Shown one piece after another: positions 18,668 through 19,683 of a stretch of DNA of 19,683 nucleotides (its first letter is position 1; the number at the start of each line of letters is the position of its first letter). The stretch is taken from assembly GCA_021029095.1 (NCBI GenBank), contig JAJOHG010000442.1, forward strand, positions 1 through 19,683, read 5' to 3'. This stretch comes from Phellopilus nigrolimitatus (Eukaryota; Basidiomycota; Agaricomycetes; Hymenochaetales; Hymenochaetaceae). The translations under genes were made by a program, and so were the position numbers. Under the pieces are notes generated by a model. The model saw only the letters and a program-made list of their open reading frames with translations. It did no database searches and was not told the DNA's origin.

Positions 18668-19613
18668 CGAGTCCTTTACTATTGACTGAAGGGATCCCTA
18701 GCGCTTTTGCGTTCGTTCTTACCTTCAAACTAGAAGACACGTTGTCCAAGTGTAACCTTGCCATGTAATTTGACTTTTCTGGTTCTTCTATCGCCAGTTA
18801 CAAGGTCAAGATCAAACTTTCGTCCTATGCTTTCAAACCGGATGGGCTTGCTTAGAGTAAAGTACTCGCACAAAAATACAAGATTTGTTTTTATCTCCCC
18901 TTCGATAACAAATATAAATTTGCTCGAAGACGCAGCTTGGAAGCTCTTTCTTGCGTTTTTTTTTCTTCCGGTCGGACCGGAGTACTTGATATAACTTCAC
19001 AACGGTGCGGACCATCATTCCATCCTACCTACTACAATTGTAGCATCAATCCTTCTGTCACCAGACTATGGAGAATGGATGCATAGCAGAAGCATATGTG
19101 CGAACAAGCTTGGCTATACAACTGACATGGTTTATAGGGTTTGCTTCGCAGCGGCAGTTGATGAACCACAAAATTATACTTCCCCCGGAAATGATTCGGT
19201 AGAGGCGCTCTCACGCAGGCCGGTACCGCTGTCAATGGCAGCGGGGAATCGGAGTAATCCTGATCCTTGGGCATGACCTGCTCTCGATCCATTCTTCGCA
19301 ACCTCGGTATCCCTCCTTTTCTCCGGTTTAAGTCCGCTGGTTCACAGTCCTTGCGGCATTTGGGTGCTGGTAATAAAAACAGTGATGAAACGGTGGTAGC
19401 GAGACGCCAAGTATTACAATAAATGCGGATTTGGCCGAAATGGCAAAAGATCGCTGACTTGCTATTTTAGGATTCCCCGTGCTGCCGATCATTTTTGGTT
19501 CTTTCCGCTTTCCTCACCGGTCAAACTACGCCAATCGTCTTGCGTCTCCTCTCACTTAGCTAGGCGGCATCGTTATCAGAACATCGCTGCCGTCGTGAAG
19601 AAAAAAAATCATA
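18668..19613. other. Long intergenic stretch, no gene recognised
   Basis: About 945 bp. Frames up to 89 codons exist on both strands (for example minus 19301-19032), but none resembles a known protein or joins by convincing splice sites. On the minus strand 18764-18723 reads MARLHLDNVSSSLK followed by GTAAGA, which could mimic a first exon, but no continuation is found. A 7-1-7 palindrome of TCCGGTC and GACCGGA lies at 18967-18981. Pyrimidine-rich sequence from 19500 may be the promoter of the gene starting at 19614. Confidence 0.45.
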
Positions 19614-19683
19614 ATGTCTGGATCACCTCAGCGCACTTCTTCGGAGGTGCATCCAAGCCCGTGTTACCTCAATTGAATTGCAT
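19614..19683 (+). CDS. Possible first exon of a gene running off the window
   Basis: An ATG at 19614 in a good context (A-rich, with A at -3) opens MSGSPQRTSSE, followed by GTGCAT, a possible donor. Without splicing the frame stops at TGA after twenty codons. A long pyrimidine-rich tract lies upstream. The peptide is too short to identify, and the call rests only on context. Confidence 0.25.

Overview
This window reads as nuclear DNA of a filamentous basidiomycete, most likely an agaricomycete. Genes are dense and split by many 46-84 nt GT-AG introns, and nearly every conserved protein appears only after splicing across them. The protein set is typical of such fungi. It includes Dpb2, Hos3, a two-domain fluoride exporter, TspO, Cox18 and ribosomal protein eL6. 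It also includes a secreted Ser/Gly-rich single-pass membrane protein of a type I know from mushroom genomes. I saw no rRNA, tRNA, CRISPR array or bacterial-style operon.

Layout, left to right: a non-autonomous inverted-repeat element (73-864) flanked by TA; DPB2, DNA polymerase epsilon subunit B (minus, 3182-1019, 11 exons); a signal-peptide/one-TM protein (plus, 3425-5357); a HOS3-type histone deacetylase (minus, 7889-5736, 7 exons); a PHAF1/UPF0183 protein (plus, 8132-9703, 8 exons); an SDT1/PHM8-type HAD nucleotidase (minus, 10900-9848, 6 exons); ribosomal protein eL6 (plus, 11429-12215); a COX18 insertase (plus, 12645-13894); a small four-helix membrane protein (minus, 14875-14282); a FEX fluoride exporter (plus, 15692-17048) with a disputed first junction; a TspO/MBR protein (minus, 17962-17118); a small coiled-coil protein (plus, 18107-18667); and a possible first exon at the right edge (19614 onward).

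The genes alternate strand almost perfectly, so they fall into head-to-head pairs with short shared promoters and tail-to-tail pairs with short shared 3' ends. They do not form a pathway: replication, chromatin, translation, mitochondrial assembly and ion detoxification sit side by side. The most suggestive non-coding signal is ACGCGT, the MluI cell-cycle box. It occurs as tight pairs 12 bp and 11 bp apart in two head-to-head promoters. One lies upstream of DPB2, a classic G1/S gene type. The other lies just upstream of the unassigned coiled-coil gene. I see no clearly new multi-gene system. The points most worth checking are these paired boxes, the inverted-repeat element and the in-frame TAG at the first FEX junction.
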